A stretch of DNA of 64,000 bases from a candidate division TA06 bacterium 32_111 (GTDB lineage Bacteria > Hydrothermota > 32-111), in the NCBI GenBank assembly GCA_001508335.1, contig LGFX01000001.1:186001-250000 (forward strand), read 5' to 3'. Shown here in pieces: positions 19,186 to 30,196 of this stretch (the stretch's first letter is position 1; each line of letters starts with the position of its first letter). Both the position numbers and the translations under genes were made by a program. The notes beneath the pieces are model-generated. The model saw only the letters and a program-made list of their open reading frames with translations, did no database searches and was not told the origin of the DNA.

Positions 19186-19617
19186 TCAATTCTTTTCCAA
19201 AGAACAAATCTTATCGATTCTTTTCTGGTGTCTTCCACCTTCAAACTGTTCCGCTGAGAAAACTTTCACTATTTTGCAAAGATCTTTACCTTCAACAACT
19301 TTTGCACCGAGGACAAGGATATTTGCATTGTTGTGCTTTTTAGCAAGTGAAGCGAACTCTTCATCAATAACATAGGCGGCTCTTATACCTTTTATCTTGT
19401 TTGCCGCTATAGACATTCCAATTCCAGAATAACATATCAAAATTCCAAAATCAACTCTATTTTGAAGAACATCATCAGCCACCAGTTTAGCATAATCAGG
19501 GTAATCAGTTGATTCCTCAGAGAATGTTCCCCTATCTATGAACTCAAAACCTGAACATTTTTTTATCTCTTCTTTAACTTTAAAACCTCTATGGTCACTG
19601 CCGATAGAAACCTTCAC
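19186..19617 (-). CDS. rpiB: Ribose-5-phosphate isomerase B
   Basis: MKVSIGSDHRGFKVKEEIKK, GILICYSGIGMSIAANKIKGIRAA. Confidence 0.93.
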   Translation of the reverse strand: MKVSIGSDHRGFKVKEEIKKCSGFEFIDRGTFSEESTDYPDYAKLVADDVLQNRVDFGILICYSGIGMSIAANKIKGIRAAYVIDEEFASLAKKHNNANILVLGAKVVEGKDLCKIVKVFSAEQFEGGRHQKRIDKICSLEKN

Positions 19618-19631
19618 GAAAACCTCATCTT

Positions 19632-20534
19632 TTATTTTTTTAGCATCATTAAGGCTAAAACAAGTGACCAGTATTTTATCTCTGCAGTATCTCCCCTTGA
19701 TGTTAAAACAACAGGTGCAACTGTTCCTACAAGAATAGCGGCAAGGTCTGCTTTAGCGAGTTTTGTTAGTGATTTGTATAGAACATTTCCGGCATCTATC
19801 TCAGGAGCAACGACTATATCAGCATCAGCTCCAACAGGGCTATGGAATTTCTTTTCCTCACAAGCTTCCTTCGAAACTGCAAGATCGAGTGCCATAGGTC
19901 CTTCAACTATGGCATCACCGAAATCCCCTCTATCACCCATCTTCGAAATTATTGCAGCATCAACGGATGATTGCATCTTTAAATTGACCGTTTCTGCAGC
20001 TGCAAGTACTGCAACTTTTGGTTGTTTTATATCAAGGTTCCTTGCAAGTTCAATAGCATTTTTTATTATTTTAACCTTTTCCTCAAGAGTTGGAGCGATA
20101 TTTATAGCAACATCTGTCACTATTAAGAATTTGTGATATGTCTCAAGAGAAAAAACTGAAACATGTGAAACGAGTGAACCTGCTTTCACAATTCCATTCT
20201 CTTTACTCAAAATCGGTCTCATAAAGTTTGAGGTTGTTATAGAACCTTTTAAAATAACATCAGCCTTCCCTTCCTTTACAAGTGAAACTGCGATTTTTGC
20301 GGATTCTTTTTCATTTGCAGAATCTATTATTTCATACTCTCCTTTGAAATTAACATTTTTCAACAAATTTTCAACTATATCTTTTTTACCTATAAGTATT
20401 GGATAAGCAAAACCTTTATTCGCAGCCTCCACAGCAGCATCAATTGCTGATTCTATTGTGGCATTAACAACAGCAACTCTTGCTTTTATCTTTCTCTCCT
20501 TTAACTTTTCCTCAAAAATTTTAAATTTACTCAT
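19632..20534 (-). CDS. ptb: Phosphate butyryltransferase (phosphate acyltransferase family)
   Basis: DVILKGSITTSNFMRPILSKENGI, VVAPEIDAGNVLYKSLTKL; start set to MSKFKIFEE after SD. Confidence 0.85.
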   Translation of the reverse strand: MSKFKIFEEKLKERKIKARVAVVNATIESAIDAAVEAANKGFAYPILIGKKDIVENLLKNVNFKGEYEIIDSANEKESAKIAVSLVKEGKADVILKGSITTSNFMRPILSKENGIVKAGSLVSHVSVFSLETYHKFLIVTDVAINIAPTLEEKVKIIKNAIELARNLDIKQPKVAVLAAAETVNLKMQSSVDAAIISKMGDRGDFGDAIVEGPMALDLAVSKEACEEKKFHSPVGADADIVVAPEIDAGNVLYKSLTKLAKADLAAILVGTVAPVVLTSRGDTAEIKYWSLVLALMMLKK

Positions 20535-20946
20535 TTTTCTTCTCCTCTTTTTCTTCAACAAACTCTATCAATATTCCATCTGAAGATTTTGGATGCATGA
20601 AAGCGATCGGATGCCCTTCTGCTCCCATTCTTGGTTTCTGATCTATCATTCTGTAACCTTTTGCGATGAAATCCTCTATCGTTTTTTGAATGTCATCAAC
20701 CGAAAATGCGATATGGTGAAGAGCGTTTCCTCTGTTATCAACAAACTGTGCTATAGATGATTCCATGTCTGTTGGTTGTATTATCTCAAATAGAACTCCA
20801 CCAATGTCAAACATAGCAACTTTTACTTTTTGATCTGGAACATCAACTTCCATGTCACATTTTTTGTTGAAAATTTCTTCAAAGACCTTTTTGCTCTTTT
20901 CAAGGCTTGAAACAGCAATCGAAATATGGTTAAATTTTTTAATCAT
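20527..20946 (-). CDS. mce: Methylmalonyl-CoA epimerase
   Basis: [58 protein letters not shown]; adjacent to mutase. Confidence 0.92.
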   Translation of the reverse strand: MIKKFNHISIAVSSLEKSKKVFEEIFNKKCDMEVDVPDQKVKVAMFDIGGVLFEIIQPTDMESSIAQFVDNRGNALHHIAFSVDDIQKTIEDFIAKGYRMIDQKPRMGAEGHPIAFMHPKSSDGILIEFVEEKEEKKNE

Positions 20947-22507
20947 TATCGAATAACCCCCATTTTGTTTTCATTACATTTATTATCTCTCCCATAGTTG
21001 CTCTATTCTCAACTGCTTCTATGACATATGGGAAAAGATTTTCATCGGTATCACAAACCTGTGATATCTTTTCAAGGATACTTTTCACCTTTTCGTTGTC
21101 CCTATTTTTTCTGAACTCTTTTAAAAACTCCTTCCTTCTTAACTCAACACTTTCGTCTATTTTCATTAAGTTAGATTTTATCTCTTCCTCTATCTGAAAT
21201 CTGTTTAGTCCAACAATAACCTTTTCACCTGACTCCACCTCTTTCTGGAATTTGTAAGATGAGTTGTGTATCTCATTTTTGAAATAACCTGATTCAACAC
21301 ACTTCACAGCGCCACCCATCTTTTCAATCTTTTCAAGGTATTCCCAGACCAGTTTTTCAATTTCATTTGTTAGTGTTTCTATATAGTAACTCCCTCCGAG
21401 TGGATCAGCCACATCACAAACACCTGTTTCAAATCCTATAATCTGTTGAGTTCTTAAAGCGATCCTGACTGATTCTTCCGTTGGCAGAGCGAGTGCCTCA
21501 TCGTAAGAGTTGGTGTGCAAAGATTGTGTCCCACCTAAAACTGCTGACAATGCCTGTAAAGCAACCCTTACTATGTTGTTCATAGGTTGTTGGGCAGTTA
21601 ACATTGAACCTGCTGTTTGAGTGTGGAATCTAAGCATCATACTTTTCGGATTTTTCGCTTTAAACTTTTCCTTCATTATCTTTGCCCAAATCCTTCTTGC
21701 TGCTCTAAATTTTGCTATCTCTTCGAAGAAGTTATTGTGAGCATTAAAAAAGAATGATAGCCTTGGAGCAAAGGAATCAACATCCAGTCCTTTTTTCAAA
21801 GCGTATTCAACATAAGCGATAGCGTCAGCAAATGTGAATGCGAGTTCCTGAACTGCCGTAGAACCTGCTTCCCTTATGTGGTAACCTGATATTGAAATGG
21901 TGTTCCATTTTGGAAGGTTTTTTGAGCAGAACTCGAATATGTCCGCTGTTAATCTCATTGATGGTTCAGGTGGGAATATATAGTTTCCCCTTGCCGTATA
22001 CTCTTTAAGAATATCGTTTTGAATCGTTCCAGAGAGTTTATCCATAGAAACTCCCTGCTTTTTTGCAACAATAATATACATTGCAAGAATTATCATAGAT
22101 GAAGCGTTTATAGTCATCGATGTTGATACCTGATCAAGTGGAATTCCATCAAAAAGAACCATCATATCATCAACAGTTGAAATCGCAACTCCAACCTTAC
22201 CAACTTCACCACAGGAAAGTGGATCATCAGAGTCGAGTCCAAGTTGTGTTGGCAAATCAAAAGCCACAGAAAGCCCTGTCTGTCCATTCTTCAAAAGGTA
22301 TTTGAACCTTTCGTTAGTTTCTTCTGCAGTTCCGAAACCTGCATACTGCCTCATAGTCCATAGTTTTCCTCTGTACATGGTTGAGTAAACACCTCTAACG
22401 AACGGGTACTCCCCAGGTTTTCCAAGTTCTGGTTCCTCTTTCAAATCATTCTTGTCGTAGAAAGTTTTTAACTCTATCCCTGACGAATTGAATTTTTTAT
22501 CTTCCAT
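20939..22507 (-). CDS. Methylmalonyl-CoA mutase catalytic (large) subunit, without B12-binding domain
   Basis: [11 protein letters not shown]-like [87 protein letters not shown]; ends before any cobalamin domain. Confidence 0.95.
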   Translation of the reverse strand: MEDKKFNSSGIELKTFYDKNDLKEEPELGKPGEYPFVRGVYSTMYRGKLWTMRQYAGFGTAEETNERFKYLLKNGQTGLSVAFDLPTQLGLDSDDPLSCGEVGKVGVAISTVDDMMVLFDGIPLDQVSTSMTINASSMIILAMYIIVAKKQGVSMDKLSGTIQNDILKEYTARGNYIFPPEPSMRLTADIFEFCSKNLPKWNTISISGYHIREAGSTAVQELAFTFADAIAYVEYALKKGLDVDSFAPRLSFFFNAHNNFFEEIAKFRAARRIWAKIMKEKFKAKNPKSMMLRFHTQTAGSMLTAQQPMNNIVRVALQALSAVLGGTQSLHTNSYDEALALPTEESVRIALRTQQIIGFETGVCDVADPLGGSYYIETLTNEIEKLVWEYLEKIEKMGGAVKCVESGYFKNEIHNSSYKFQKEVESGEKVIVGLNRFQIEEEIKSNLMKIDESVELRRKEFLKEFRKNRDNEKVKSILEKISQVCDTDENLFPYVIEAVENRATMGEIINVMKTKWGLFDND

Positions 22508-22536
22508 AATATCCTCACATTTTATTGTAAAAATTT

Positions 22537-22564
22537 ATTTTATTAAATAATCATTAAATGTCAA
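22537..22564 (-). promoter_or_regulatory. Promoter TTGACA-N16-TAAAAT upstream of the mutase gene
   Basis: Read on minus strand. Confidence 0.65.
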
Positions 22565-22575
22565 GTAAACTTTAT

Positions 22576-24204
22576 TTATAATTTTACTTCACCCTTTTCG
22601 TTGATGGTCATTTTCAAAGCGGAGGGTTCTTCAGGTAATCCAGGCATAGTCATTATGTTTCCAAGATATACAACTATAAAACCAGCACCACTTGAAACCT
22701 TAATATCTTTTATCTCAATGTTGAAATTCTTTGGCCTTCCAAGCAACTTCTCATTATCTGAAAAAGAGTACTGCGTTTTGGCTATACAAATAGGAAGTTC
22801 TGAAAATCCCCACTCTTCGACCATTTTTATTTTTCCTTTAACCTTTTTATTAATAACTATACCGTAAGCCCCGTAAATTCTATATGCTACCTTTTTGATT
22901 TTTTCTTCTATCGAGTCTTTGAAATCGTAAACATAGTTAACTTCATTTTTAGAAGTTTCAGAGTTTATAATGTACTCTGCAAGATCAACTGCCGTTTTAT
23001 AACCCTGATTGAAAACATCAATTTTAAAAACTTCACAACCTTTTTCTCTTATTAACCGTTCGACAAGTTCTAACTCTTCTTCGTTGTCCTCTGAAAATTT
23101 GTTCAAAGCAACAACCGTATTAATGTTGAAAGATTTCATATTCTCAATATGTTTTTCAAGGTTTGAAAAACCTATTCTAACTGCATCAAGATTTTTCTCT
23201 CCCATGTTTTTCATTTTAACTCCACCATGATGTTTTATCGCTCTCAATGTTGCTACAATTACTATAAAATCTGGTGGAACCATATATCTGTTCCTGCTGA
23301 CGATATCAAGGAATTTTTCAGCACCGAGATCACTTCCAAAACCTGCCTCAACAACAGTGAAATCTGCAAGTCTTGTGGCAAGGTCTATAGATGTTATGGA
23401 GCAGGTTCCGTGAGCGATATTTGCAAATGGACCTGTGTGGATGAAAGCTGGATTGTTGTTCAAAGTTTGAACTATGTTTGGGTTTATAGCATCCTTAAGA
23501 AGTATTGCCATACCGTTTTCGGCACCTATATCTTTTGAAAAAACTGGTTTGTTATCGAAAGATATCCCAACCATTATTTTTGATAATTTTTCTTTCAACT
23601 CTTTCAGATCGTATGAGAGTCCAAGTATAGCCATCACCTCGGATGCTGCTGTAATTTCAAATTTTGATTCCCTGATCTGTCCACTATCATCTCCAACTCC
23701 TATTATAACCTTTCTTAAAGCCCTATCATTCATATCTAAAACTCTATGGAAAAAGATATCTTTAGGCTGGAAATGTGAAATGTTTTTTCTTGAGTAGACA
23801 TTGTCAAGTAGAGCTGCAAGAAGGTTATGTGCTGAAGTAACAGCATGAATATCACCTGTAAAATGCAGGTTGATTTCATTGGATGGTTCAACCTTTGAAA
23901 GACCGCCTCCCGTTGCTCCCCCTTTTATACCAAAAACCGGGCCAAGGGATGGTTCCCTTAAAGAAACTATGCTAGTTCTACCACAGGAATTTATAGCATC
24001 TGAAAGACCAATGGAAACTGTTGTTTTCCCTTCACCATAAGGTGTCGGGTTCATCGCCGTTACAAGAATAAGTTTTCCTTTTTTTTCTCTTCTCTCTCTC
24101 TCTTTTAGGTTTACCTTTGCTATATATTTACCGTAAGGTATTATATTCTCTTTTTCGATTCCTATTTTTTCACAAATCTCTTCGATTCTTTTAAGTTCAG
24201 CCAT
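22576..24204 (-). CDS. fhs: Formate--tetrahydrofolate ligase
   Basis: LVTAMNPTPYGEGKTTVSIGL, SLGPVFGIKGGATGGG, FTGDIHAVTSAHNLLAA, MTMPGLP. Confidence 0.96.
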   Translation of the reverse strand: MAELKRIEEICEKIGIEKENIIPYGKYIAKVNLKERERREKKGKLILVTAMNPTPYGEGKTTVSIGLSDAINSCGRTSIVSLREPSLGPVFGIKGGATGGGLSKVEPSNEINLHFTGDIHAVTSAHNLLAALLDNVYSRKNISHFQPKDIFFHRVLDMNDRALRKVIIGVGDDSGQIRESKFEITAASEVMAILGLSYDLKELKEKLSKIMVGISFDNKPVFSKDIGAENGMAILLKDAINPNIVQTLNNNPAFIHTGPFANIAHGTCSITSIDLATRLADFTVVEAGFGSDLGAEKFLDIVSRNRYMVPPDFIVIVATLRAIKHHGGVKMKNMGEKNLDAVRIGFSNLEKHIENMKSFNINTVVALNKFSEDNEEELELVERLIREKGCEVFKIDVFNQGYKTAVDLAEYIINSETSKNEVNYVYDFKDSIEEKIKKVAYRIYGAYGIVINKKVKGKIKMVEEWGFSELPICIAKTQYSFSDNEKLLGRPKNFNIEIKDIKVSSGAGFIVVYLGNIMTMPGLPEEPSALKMTINEKGEVKL

Positions 24205-24226
24205 CCTTTCTCCTTTTAAGATTTTA

Positions 24227-24254
24227 ATTTTAAATTAAAATAGTATTTTTTCAA
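24227..24254 (-). promoter_or_regulatory. Promoter TTGAAA-N16-TAAAAT upstream of fhs
   Basis: Read on minus strand. Confidence 0.55.
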
Positions 24255-24289
24255 GTCATTTTTATTGGTATAAAATTTTGTTAAATTTG

Positions 24290-24317
24290 TTGAAAAAAAA
24301 TTTTAAAATAATATAAT
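24290..24317 (+). promoter_or_regulatory. Promoter TTGAAA-N16-TATAAT upstream of pckA
   Basis: Followed by SD aaggaggt and ATG. Confidence 0.65.
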
Positions 24318-24343
24318 AAAATTACAAAAATTAAGGAGGTTTA

Positions 24344-25888
24344 ATGGATAAAATATCTCTTTCAGATTTAAGAATAATAAACTATAAAAACATCTACAGA
24401 AATCTTCCTCCAGCAAAACTTGTTGAAATAGCAGTTGAAAAAAAGGAGGGAATTTTCACAAACACCGGTAGTTTTGTTGTAAACACTGGTAAATACAACG
24501 GTAGAAGTCCAGATGATAGGTTCATAGTTGATACACCCTTAGTTCACAACGATATAGCATGGGGGAAAGTAAATAAACCTATTTCAGAGGAAGTTTATGA
24601 AAACCTTTATCAGAAGATGAGGGCTTATGTTCAGGGGAAAGATCTTTTCGTTTTCGATGGGTTCGTAGGTGCTGATAGAAGGTATGGTTACTCTTTGAGG
24701 GTTGTTACAGAACTTGCAAACCAGGCTCTCGCTTCAAGTTCACTTTTCATAAGACCAACTGAAGATGAATTAAAAAATTTTAGACCTGAAATAAATGTAA
24801 TATGTCTTCCAAATTTCAAAGCGATACCTGAAATAGATAAGACTAACTCTGAATGTTTCATAATCTTAAATTATGACAAGATGACTGTTCTTATTGGGGG
24901 GACACAGTATTTTGGAGAGATAAAAAAATCGATCTTTACTATGATGAACTATCTTTTACCTAAGAAAAACATATTTCCTATGCACTGTTCAGCAAATACT
25001 GATGATAATGGAAATTCTGCAATATTTTTCGGATTATCAGGGACAGGGAAAACAACACTTTCAGCAGACATTGATAGGAAGTTGATAGGTGATGATGAGC
25101 ATGGTTGGTCTGATGATGGTGTTTTTAACTTTGAAGGTGGATGTTATGCAAAAACTATAAACCTTAAAAGGGAGACTGAACCACAGATATTCGAATCTTT
25201 AAAATTCGGTGCAGTTCTTGAAAATGTTATCGTTAAAGAAAATGGAGAACCTGATTATGCTGATAACTCTTTGACTGAAAATACGAGAGCAGCATACCCA
25301 ATATATTTTATTCCAAACGCTGAAATATCAGGTAAATGCTCGCACCCAAAATACATAATATTTTTGACTGCAGATGCATTCGGTGTTTTACCACCTGTTT
25401 CATTGCTTTCCGTTGAAGAATCTATGTATCATTTCGTTTCAGGATACACGAGCAAACTCGCTGGAACTGAAAGAGGGATAGTTGAACCTCAGGCAACATT
25501 CTCAACATGCTTTGGAGCACCTTTTATGCCTTTGAGTCCAGACAAATATGCAAAAATGTTGAAAGAGAAAATCTTGAAACATAAAACAAAAGTTTATCTT
25601 TTGAACACAGGTTGGACTGGAGGTCCATACGGTGTTGGTAAAAGATTCAATCTCTCCTATACAAGAAGAATGGTTAAAGCTATTCTTACAGATGAGTTTG
25701 GAAAAATTAAGTTTGAAAAGGAAGAATTCTTCGGACTTATGATTCCAACAGAGTGTCCTGATGTTCCAAAGGAAGTTTTGAATCCAATAAACACATGGGC
25801 TAACAAAGAAGAATACAAAAAAGCAGCTTTGAATTTGAAACAAAGGTTTGAAGAGAATTTCAAAAAAATGAACATTTCTTTAGACTGA
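24344..25888 (+). CDS. pckA: Phosphoenolpyruvate carboxykinase (ATP)
   Basis: FFGLSGTGKTTLSAD P-loop, LIGDDEHGWSDDGVFNFEGGCYAK. Confidence 0.96.
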   Translation: MDKISLSDLRIINYKNIYRNLPPAKLVEIAVEKKEGIFTNTGSFVVNTGKYNGRSPDDRFIVDTPLVHNDIAWGKVNKPISEEVYENLYQKMRAYVQGKDLFVFDGFVGADRRYGYSLRVVTELANQALASSSLFIRPTEDELKNFRPEINVICLPNFKAIPEIDKTNSECFIILNYDKMTVLIGGTQYFGEIKKSIFTMMNYLLPKKNIFPMHCSANTDDNGNSAIFFGLSGTGKTTLSADIDRKLIGDDEHGWSDDGVFNFEGGCYAKTINLKRETEPQIFESLKFGAVLENVIVKENGEPDYADNSLTENTRAAYPIYFIPNAEISGKCSHPKYIIFLTADAFGVLPPVSLLSVEESMYHFVSGYTSKLAGTERGIVEPQATFSTCFGAPFMPLSPDKYAKMLKEKILKHKTKVYLLNTGWTGGPYGVGKRFNLSYTRRMVKAILTDEFGKIKFEKEEFFGLMIPTECPDVPKEVLNPINTWANKEEYKKAALNLKQRFEENFKKMNISLD

Positions 25889-25891
25889 TAG

Positions 25892-26872
25892 ATGTTTTTG
25901 ATTTTTTCCATAAGTTTAACCCTTCTCGCAATTTTTATATTGTGGAGAAGGGTTTCTAAAAGAAAATTTTATCTCTCAACACTCATCCTTTTAATATCCT
26001 TTCTCATCTTTTCTCTTTCCTCCTATCTACCTAATAGGCAAAGTTTTATAGTTATAGATGATGAGGAAGAAAATCTTTTAACAATCAACGAACAAAAAAA
26101 ATATGATACGATAAAAAAATTTTTTGGTTCTTCTCATCCCTTTTACATTTCTGATAAACATTATAAAAACGATATATTCATAAGTTCCAAAACAAAAACT
26201 TTCAATCTCAGAGGAAAGGTAGATTTTGGAATTGATAGTGTCGTACAAACGGATAGTTTAAAAATATTGATATTAAAAAATTATACCGGATATGATACTC
26301 TGTGCAGTCTGAAAATTTATATTCAGGATAGGATATACGATATTGGTTTTAAAAAGGATACTTCAATTTCTTTCAAAGAGAAAGAGTATATTGACTCGGT
26401 TAAAATTTTAACCTTAGATCAGAACAACTTTAACAACACCTATATCTATAAAAAATACCTAAATGTTTTGTTAGTCGATGATAATTATAGCAAAAATTTA
26501 CAGAACATTTCTAATAAAATTTCATCTCTTTACGATTCCGTAAAGTTCAATACAGGTATTTTGAAAGAAGGAAAAATAGTGAGTATGAAGAAAAATTACG
26601 ATGGGATAGTATACATTGGTAAAGGTGAACATTTTAGGTTAGGTGGTTTTTATAGGTTAAAGTATGATGGAGTTAATATAAACTTTTTTAAAAATGTTGA
26701 AGAGATTTTAGAAAAGATAAAAGGGAAAAATATTACTGTTAAAAATCCTTTCAACAAAAAAAATAGTTACAAAAATAATATCTTTGCAAAATTTCTTTTC
26801 TTTTTTAAAGGGTATTCAATTCTGATAATTCTTTTTGTAATTCTATTTTCTTTTCTGGCATTCCTATTTTAG
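25892..26872 (+). CDS. Hypothetical membrane protein
   Basis: TM segments at both termini and a large extracytoplasmic central region. Confidence 0.55.
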   Translation: MFLIFSISLTLLAIFILWRRVSKRKFYLSTLILLISFLIFSLSSYLPNRQSFIVIDDEEENLLTINEQKKYDTIKKFFGSSHPFYISDKHYKNDIFISSKTKTFNLRGKVDFGIDSVVQTDSLKILILKNYTGYDTLCSLKIYIQDRIYDIGFKKDTSISFKEKEYIDSVKILTLDQNNFNNTYIYKKYLNVLLVDDNYSKNLQNISNKISSLYDSVKFNTGILKEGKIVSMKKNYDGIVYIGKGEHFRLGGFYRLKYDGVNINFFKNVEEILEKIKGKNITVKNPFNKKNSYKNNIFAKFLFFFKGYSILIILFVILFSFLAFLF

Positions 26873-29800
26873 GAAGATTATCCTCTTCCGTTCGACAACT
26901 TTACCAAGAATATCTTTAACAAGTATAAATTTTACACCATCACTTTCAAGGTTTAGATCCAATCTGTAAATCTTCTGTGGTAGTAAACTATTTTGGAAAA
27001 CAGATTTTCTCCTTCCAAGAAGATCGTATATCTCTACAGAATAGATACCACTTTTTTTCACATTAAGATAAAACACCTTTTCAAGTGGTATTACTTCAAC
27101 ATCAACTGAAACTTTCTTCAAATCATCTTTATTGAGATTGAAAAATTTGCTTTTCAATTTGGGTTTTTCTTTTGTGAACTTCACAGAAACACCATTTTTT
27201 ATTAAACTCTCTCCATTTATATCTAAAAATGAATCACCTGTTAACGAAAAAGATGTGAAATCCCCAAACTGTAAACCAGAAATGTATCTGTTTTGCGCAG
27301 GGATATTTTTGAAATAAACTGTGACAGACGTTGTATCAATTGAAACAATAAAAGTGTTCTCAAGGTAATCTGGGGTATTCACTTTGTTGAAATAAATTAT
27401 GTATGAAAAGTTTGTGGTGTCAAAATATGTGAAGATGTTATTATAGGTTTCACTCCTCTTTATAAAATTATCATAATAGTATGAAGGTCTAAAATCAGCC
27501 CAGCAGAAGACTACAGAATTTATCTGTGATAAATTTTCAGATGGCAATATGGAAGGGGTAAAAAGTTGGTTGTCAAGTTTTGTAAAGGAAAATATTCCGT
27601 TTGTATTCAAGTATATTGAATCCCTCTCCATTCCAAAAAATTTGAATTTAAAAGGTAGTTTAATTAAAAGAGTTGTATCATCCTTAGTGTTCAACTGCTT
27701 AAAATTAAAGGAATCAAGGTTATAATCTTTAAACTTTGGGGCGTTTTCAAGATAATCCATACTGTTTGTGTATATATAGTAACCTTTGTATGGGCCATAG
27801 TATTGAGGTTTTTCAATGTATACCAGAGGTAAAGTCTGTTCTATCACCTTCTCCCAATCACCCATTTTTATTGTGATGTTTACTTTACAAACTTTTGAAA
27901 GGTTTGAGGGAGCGTAAACATCAAAACCTAAAATTTTTGAACTCTTCGGCATCAGAGACTCTATTGTTAAATCACCATTCTCAATGTATATCTCTTTTGA
28001 AGAAAGACTCACCTTTAGATCGTTAACCTGTAAAAGTGAATTGTTGTTTACCTTAAAGTAAACTTTCGAATAGAGATTTTTTGGAATCCCATTTATAGTA
28101 TCATTATTATATAAAGAATAAAGAAAATTCACAGAAAAATCTGGAGTCATTATATTCAATGGTATTATACTTTTTATTGTATCTGTTCCAGAAAGTGTGA
28201 AAACGGAACATATATCGGTTATAAGAGAATCTGTAAAATCTTTTATCTTTAAAATAAGACCTTTTTCAAATCTGAATATAGATTCACTTTCAAGAGATGG
28301 TATGTTAAGAGTATCGGAGATTATTTCAAAATTTGTAGAGTTCATTTTGAAGAAAACTTTTGAATTCGTGGATGTTGTATCACCAAAATTTTTGAAGGTA
28401 AGATCAAAGGAAAAAGTATCGAGATAAAAATCTGTCAAAAAATACTCTTTGAGCGTAACGAATGGGCCGGAACCTATAACTATAACTGTATCACAGAAGA
28501 GTTTTCTTCCTTCGATAAAAGTGTACAAAGAGAGAGTATCCCCTACGGTTGAACTCGTATTAAGATAGATTGTTGAAGGCGAACTTACAAAGTTTGAATC
28601 TATAAGGGAGTTGTTTTTAAAAAGAGAAAGGAAAATTGGAGAATCCAGTGATCCATCAAAATTTATGCTAACATCGAAAGGTTTATTAAAGGGAGTGTAC
28701 CTGTCAAACTCTTTTGAAAAGTTGTTAATCTTTCTGTTCCCTAAGAACCTCTCAGGTGTTGAGAAAAAGTTATACCTTTCAAAATAACCTTTTGTAAGAG
28801 AGTTATCCCCATAATACCCCAAATAGGATTTTTTCGCTTTGTTGAATATATCAAAAATATAACCGTAACTTTTCAAAGAATCTATAAAATATCTCTGTAA
28901 AATATCATCCTCATTCCAATATGTTTCAACTGATGAACCGACGAAAGATATTGAACCCTTTGAATTTTTTGAGAGCCAACTGTTCCCAAAAAAGTTGGTA
29001 TAGGAGTAGTTTCCAGTTAAACATGCGAAAGAAAAAATATCTGGATATGTAGAGTTGGAAAGGTTCTCAATATCAGAGTCATAAAAGGATGGACCAGCCC
29101 AATAGTATGTTGCACCATGACCTGAGTAGACAACTACATCTTTACCTTTGTTGATAGCACTATCGATCCTCGTTCCTGTTTGATAGTAAGCGAAAAAAGA
29201 ATCACAAACAAAACCGACTCCCCTCAAAACACCCATAGAATAAGTGTGGGTTGACTCAACGAGTGAATTGTAACCTCCATCATCGGTTGCTATAAAATAG
29301 GCTGAAGGTGCTCTGTAAATATCATCCTTCAAAAGAAAGTTGGTGTAATTTTCAATATAGTTTCTTAAAGACAAACTATCTGAAAAAGGTAACCTTGAAA
29401 TTATTATATCAGGGAAATAATCAACTGAATCCAAAAGAGAATAGTAAAGATCTGTTGAAGGATAGTTATCACCACTCCCATACTCGAGTGGTATCATAGA
29501 GGAGTTACCAAGAAGGAGTAAAAATGAAAATGGATTGCTTGAATATTCCGATTTTATGAAATTTTTAATATCAGTTGAGGTTGTTCCTATGTTAGATTTT
29601 TCAACGAATTTTGGCTGGTAACCTCTTACAAGGTAGAAATTTTTTAAAGAGAGGGTATCAGTTCTAAAAATAGAATCGAAGATTATCAGAACTTTTCTAT
29701 TTAAACTTTTATCATACTTCTCTGTTTCATATAAAACATCCATTCTCTTTACTATCAAAATATTTTCAGATGGGATATAATCGAATGGGTATATTTCAAG

Positions 29801-30196
29801 GACACCATTTTTGAATGAAAAATCTTTTCCAATAATTTTATCCTTGCTATTGTAAACTCTTTCATCAGAATTCAATTCTATTTTAAATTTTTCATTTTTA
29901 CTTACAGGTTTTGGTATAGGGATCAACTTTTTGTAAAGTTTTATGCTCTCCTCTTTCAAAACTTGAACTTTAAAAAGTTTACCAACTGAAAGTTTCCTTA
30001 TAACAGGTATCTGTGGAAAACCAGCCCTTTCCGATACCAACTGGTAATCAGATACGATTTTTAAATAACCGTATTCCTCTTTAAAAGAGAATATGGGCTT
30101 TATCTCTTCACCAAAAATAGATGATGGGAAGAGGATAAAAATCAGAAATCCGATCCAAATGAAAGATGATAATAAGTTTCTTTTGATACTCTCCAT
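26864..30196 (-). CDS. Peptidase C25 (gingipain-type) secreted protein with T9SS/FlgD-like C-terminal domain
   Basis: VVVYSGHGATYYW (His) and IFSFACLTGNY (Cys); C-terminal SGIYSVEIYDLLGRR... Confidence 0.85.
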   Translation of the reverse strand: MESIKRNLLSSFIWIGFLIFILFPSSIFGEEIKPIFSFKEEYGYLKIVSDYQLVSERAGFPQIPVIRKLSVGKLFKVQVLKEESIKLYKKLIPIPKPVSKNEKFKIELNSDERVYNSKDKIIGKDFSFKNGVLEIYPFDYIPSENILIVKRMDVLYETEKYDKSLNRKVLIIFDSIFRTDTLSLKNFYLVRGYQPKFVEKSNIGTTSTDIKNFIKSEYSSNPFSFLLLLGNSSMIPLEYGSGDNYPSTDLYYSLLDSVDYFPDIIISRLPFSDSLSLRNYIENYTNFLLKDDIYRAPSAYFIATDDGGYNSLVESTHTYSMGVLRGVGFVCDSFFAYYQTGTRIDSAINKGKDVVVYSGHGATYYWAGPSFYDSDIENLSNSTYPDIFSFACLTGNYSYTNFFGNSWLSKNSKGSISFVGSSVETYWNEDDILQRYFIDSLKSYGYIFDIFNKAKKSYLGYYGDNSLTKGYFERYNFFSTPERFLGNRKINNFSKEFDRYTPFNKPFDVSINFDGSLDSPIFLSLFKNNSLIDSNFVSSPSTIYLNTSSTVGDTLSLYTFIEGRKLFCDTVIVIGSGPFVTLKEYFLTDFYLDTFSFDLTFKNFGDTTSTNSKVFFKMNSTNFEIISDTLNIPSLESESIFRFEKGLILKIKDFTDSLITDICSVFTLSGTDTIKSIIPLNIMTPDFSVNFLYSLYNNDTINGIPKNLYSKVYFKVNNNSLLQVNDLKVSLSSKEIYIENGDLTIESLMPKSSKILGFDVYAPSNLSKVCKVNITIKMGDWEKVIEQTLPLVYIEKPQYYGPYKGYYIYTNSMDYLENAPKFKDYNLDSFNFKQLNTKDDTTLLIKLPFKFKFFGMERDSIYLNTNGIFSFTKLDNQLFTPSILPSENLSQINSVVFCWADFRPSYYYDNFIKRSETYNNIFTYFDTTNFSYIIYFNKVNTPDYLENTFIVSIDTTSVTVYFKNIPAQNRYISGLQFGDFTSFSLTGDSFLDINGESLIKNGVSVKFTKEKPKLKSKFFNLNKDDLKKVSVDVEVIPLEKVFYLNVKKSGIYSVEIYDLLGRRKSVFQNSLLPQKIYRLDLNLESDGVKFILVKDILGKVVERKRIIFLK

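Noticed and set aside
19591-20136. 181-aa plus-strand ORF antisense to ptb
   Set aside because: Ala/Ser-rich mirror of a conserved CDS; no independent support.
23227-23538. 103-aa and neighbouring plus-strand ORFs antisense to fhs
   Set aside because: fhs is strongly conserved on the other strand; these are shadow ORFs.
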